DNA from: Spirochaetaceae bacterium
Lineage (GTDB): Bacteria > Spirochaetota > Spirochaetia > JABEVK01
Reading direction: 5' to 3'
Length of the DNA: 5,188 nucleotides
Assembly (NCBI GenBank): GCA_023265735.1
Contig: JAHFSN010000186.1
Span: 1 to 5,188, forward strand
A program made the position numbers and the translations under genes. Position 1 is the stretch's first letter; each line of letters opens with the position of its first letter. Of the stretch, positions 3,904 to 5,188 are shown piece by piece. Under the pieces are notes generated by a model. That model was not told the DNA's origin and ran no database searches. It saw only the letters and a program-made list of their open reading frames with translations.

Positions 3904-5188
3904 ATGAAAGAATTTCGGGGTGTTGCCGCCTCGCCGGGCATCGCCATCGGTAAGGCCTTCCTTTACAACGATGACGATCTGACCGTCCCCGAATACCCCA
4001 TCCACGGGCACCAGGTTGGTCCCGAAATGGACCGCTACCGGGCGGCCGTGGGTCGGGCTGTGCTGGAACTCAAACAGATCAAAGTCCGAAGCGGCCCGTC
4101 GGGAGATCCCGACGGCTTTTTGGACACGCACCTGATGATGCTCCAGGACCCCGAAATTGAGGCCAAGGTCGACCTGAAAATCGGCAAGGTGCTGAAGAAC
4201 GTGGAGTGGGTCCTCCAGCAGGTGGTCGACGAACTGATCGTCAAGCTGGCCACTGTCCAAGATGTCTATCTCAAGGAGCGAACCCTCGACATCCGCGATG
4301 TGTCTCGTCGGGTTCTGAGCCAGCTCCTCCACGAAAGCGGACGGCGTTGCGCCCTGGCTGACCTTTCGGAAGAAGTGGTCGTCATCACCCCCTCGTTGCT
4401 GCCGTCTGACGCCGTGGGGATGAACAAGACCTTCGTCCTGGGCCTCGTCATGGACCAGGGAGGCAAGACCACCCACACGGCCATCCTCGCCCGTTCGTTC
4501 GAGATTCCCGCCGTGCTGGGCACCGTCCGCACGTCCCGGGAGGTTCGGCTCGGCGATATGGTGATCGTGGACGGTAACCAGGGCGTTGTCCTGGTGAATC
4601 CCGAGCCCGCCGTTCTCGACGCCTACCGGGCGAAACAGTCCCGGTACCGGGACCAGGAACACCAGCTCAAGCGGCTGAATTCCCTGCCCGCCGAGACCCT
4701 CGATGGCCGGCGGATCACCCTGAATGCCAACATTGAGATTCCCGAGGAAGTGGAGTCGGTGCTCGCCCACGGGGCCGAGGGCATCGGCCTGTACCGGTCA
4801 GAATTCCTGTTTATCAAGCACGGCGTCGGGGTCAGCGAGGAAATCCAGTACGAGGCCTACCGGGCCGTCTTGGAAGGCATGGGGGGCCGCAGCGTCACCA
4901 TCCGGACCCTCGATCTCGGGGGCGATAAACTGGTCCCCGATCTCTTCCCGGGCAAGGAGCTCAATCCCCTTTTGGGTTGGCGGGCCATCCGGTTCTGCTT
5001 GTCGACGCCCGACATCTTCCGTACCCAGTTGAGAGCTTTGCTCCGGGCCTCGGTACACGGCAAGCTCAAGATCATGTTCCCCATGGTCTCGGGAGTGAGC
5101 GAGCTGGAGGACGCCCTGGCGGCCTTTCACCAGGCCCAAGGAGAGCTGACCGACGAAGGTGTCCCCTTTGACAGCTCTGTCCCCCTGG
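3904..5188 (+). CDS. ptsI: PTS Enzyme I (phosphoenolpyruvate-protein phosphotransferase), 3'-truncated by window end
   Basis: Autophosphorylates from PEP on a histidine and passes the phosphate to HPr in the cytosol. 428 codons of an expected 570-590 are visible, with no stop before the window edge. Seen: the family start FRGVAASPGIAIGKA (4-18); an HPr-binding helical domain (about 25-145); the phospho-His motif GGKTTHTAILARSFEIPAVLG at about 186-206 with H191 matching E. coli His189; and the start of the PEP barrel with GIGLYRSEFLF (R298, E. coli Arg296), TLDLGGDK (R334 just before, E. coli Arg332) and NPLLGWRAIR. The offset of two from E. coli is constant, so the domains are collinear. The residues matching E. 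coli Glu431, Arg465 and Cys502 lie outside the window. There is no N-terminal GAF domain, so it is Enzyme I and not the nitrogen-PTS PtsP form. No HPr or EII gene is in view, so whether it serves sugar uptake or only regulation cannot be told. The start follows a consensus promoter without a leader. Confidence 0.97.
   Translation, partial: MKEFRGVAASPGIAIGKAFLYNDDDLTVPEYPIHGHQVGPEMDRYRAAVGRAVLELKQIKVRSGPSGDPDGFLDTHLMMLQDPEIEAKVDLKIGKVLKNVEWVLQQVVDELIVKLATVQDVYLKERTLDIRDVSRRVLSQLLHESGRRCALADLSEEVVVITPSLLPSDAVGMNKTFVLGLVMDQGGKTTHTAILARSFEIPAVLGTVRTSREVRLGDMVIVDGNQGVVLVNPEPAVLDAYRAKQSRYRDQEHQLKRLNSLPAETLDGRRITLNANIEIPEEVESVLAHGAEGIGLYRSEFLFIKHGVGVSEEIQYEAYRAVLEGMGGRSVTIRTLDLGGDKLVPDLFPGKELNPLLGWRAIRFCLSTPDIFRTQLRALLRASVHGKLKIMFPMVSGVSELEDALAAFHQAQGELTDEGVPFDSSVPL

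Noticed and set aside
3346..4770. 474-codon open frame on the minus strand across the GerMN gene and opposite Enzyme I
   Set aside because: It lies antisense to the certain Enzyme I frame and in another frame of the GerMN gene. Long stop-free antisense frames are usual in GC-rich codon usage, and the translation has no recognisable domain.
1..5188. tRNA, rRNA, CRISPR, insertion sequence, prophage or defence cassette
   Set aside because: No clover-leaf signals, spaced direct repeats, transposase motifs, attachment-site repeats or defence domains were seen. All sequence is explained by housekeeping-type genes and short gaps.

Overview
This is a GC-rich bacterial chromosomal window, fully packed with genes and without phage, transposon, CRISPR or RNA-gene signals. 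It holds six protein genes, two of them cut by the window edges. The gene set suggests a high-GC relative of the Spirochaetota or a neighbouring phylum. The reasons are a CDP-alcohol phosphotransferase with a D-x-I-S-R element, a eukaryotic-type chorismate mutase, a membrane-anchored GerMN protein and a GPILEEKY-type rhomboid. This placement is inference from remembered family resemblance, not a search.

Layout: (1) 1-351 (+), the C-terminal part of a PgsA-like phosphatidyltransferase. Its stop codon overlaps the GTG start of (2), 348-1088 (+), a monofunctional chorismate mutase of the eukaryotic (yeast/plant) AroQ type. (3) 1104-2309 (-), a two-dinucleotide-fold flavoprotein of the HI0933/BaiN superfamily, PP_4765-like, convergent with (2) across a 15-bp gap. 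(4) 2387-3016 (+), a six-helix rhomboid intramembrane serine protease, divergent from (3). (5) 3069-3818 (-), an inner-membrane-anchored protein with a proline-rich stalk and one GerMN domain, convergent with (4). (6) 3904-end (+), PTS Enzyme I, divergent from (5) and cut by the window end before its last third.

The genes do not form one pathway. Phospholipid synthesis, aromatic amino-acid synthesis, an orphan oxidoreductase, membrane proteolysis, an envelope protein and PEP-dependent phosphotransfer appear to be separate housekeeping units. Only the first two are clearly co-transcribed.

The most informative signals are two. First, the chorismate mutase keeps the eukaryotic-type fold signature but departs from yeast Aro7 at catalytic positions (Ala where the N-terminal catalytic Arg belongs, Arg for Asn194, and one extra residue between two catalytic positions). 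Second, three of the four non-overlapping gene starts (flavoprotein, GerMN protein, Enzyme I) have a -10 hexamer only 5-6 nt before the ATG and no Shine-Dalgarno, which predicts leaderless mRNAs. The rhomboid gene instead has a strong Shine-Dalgarno. I found no evidence for a wholly new multi-gene system in this window.
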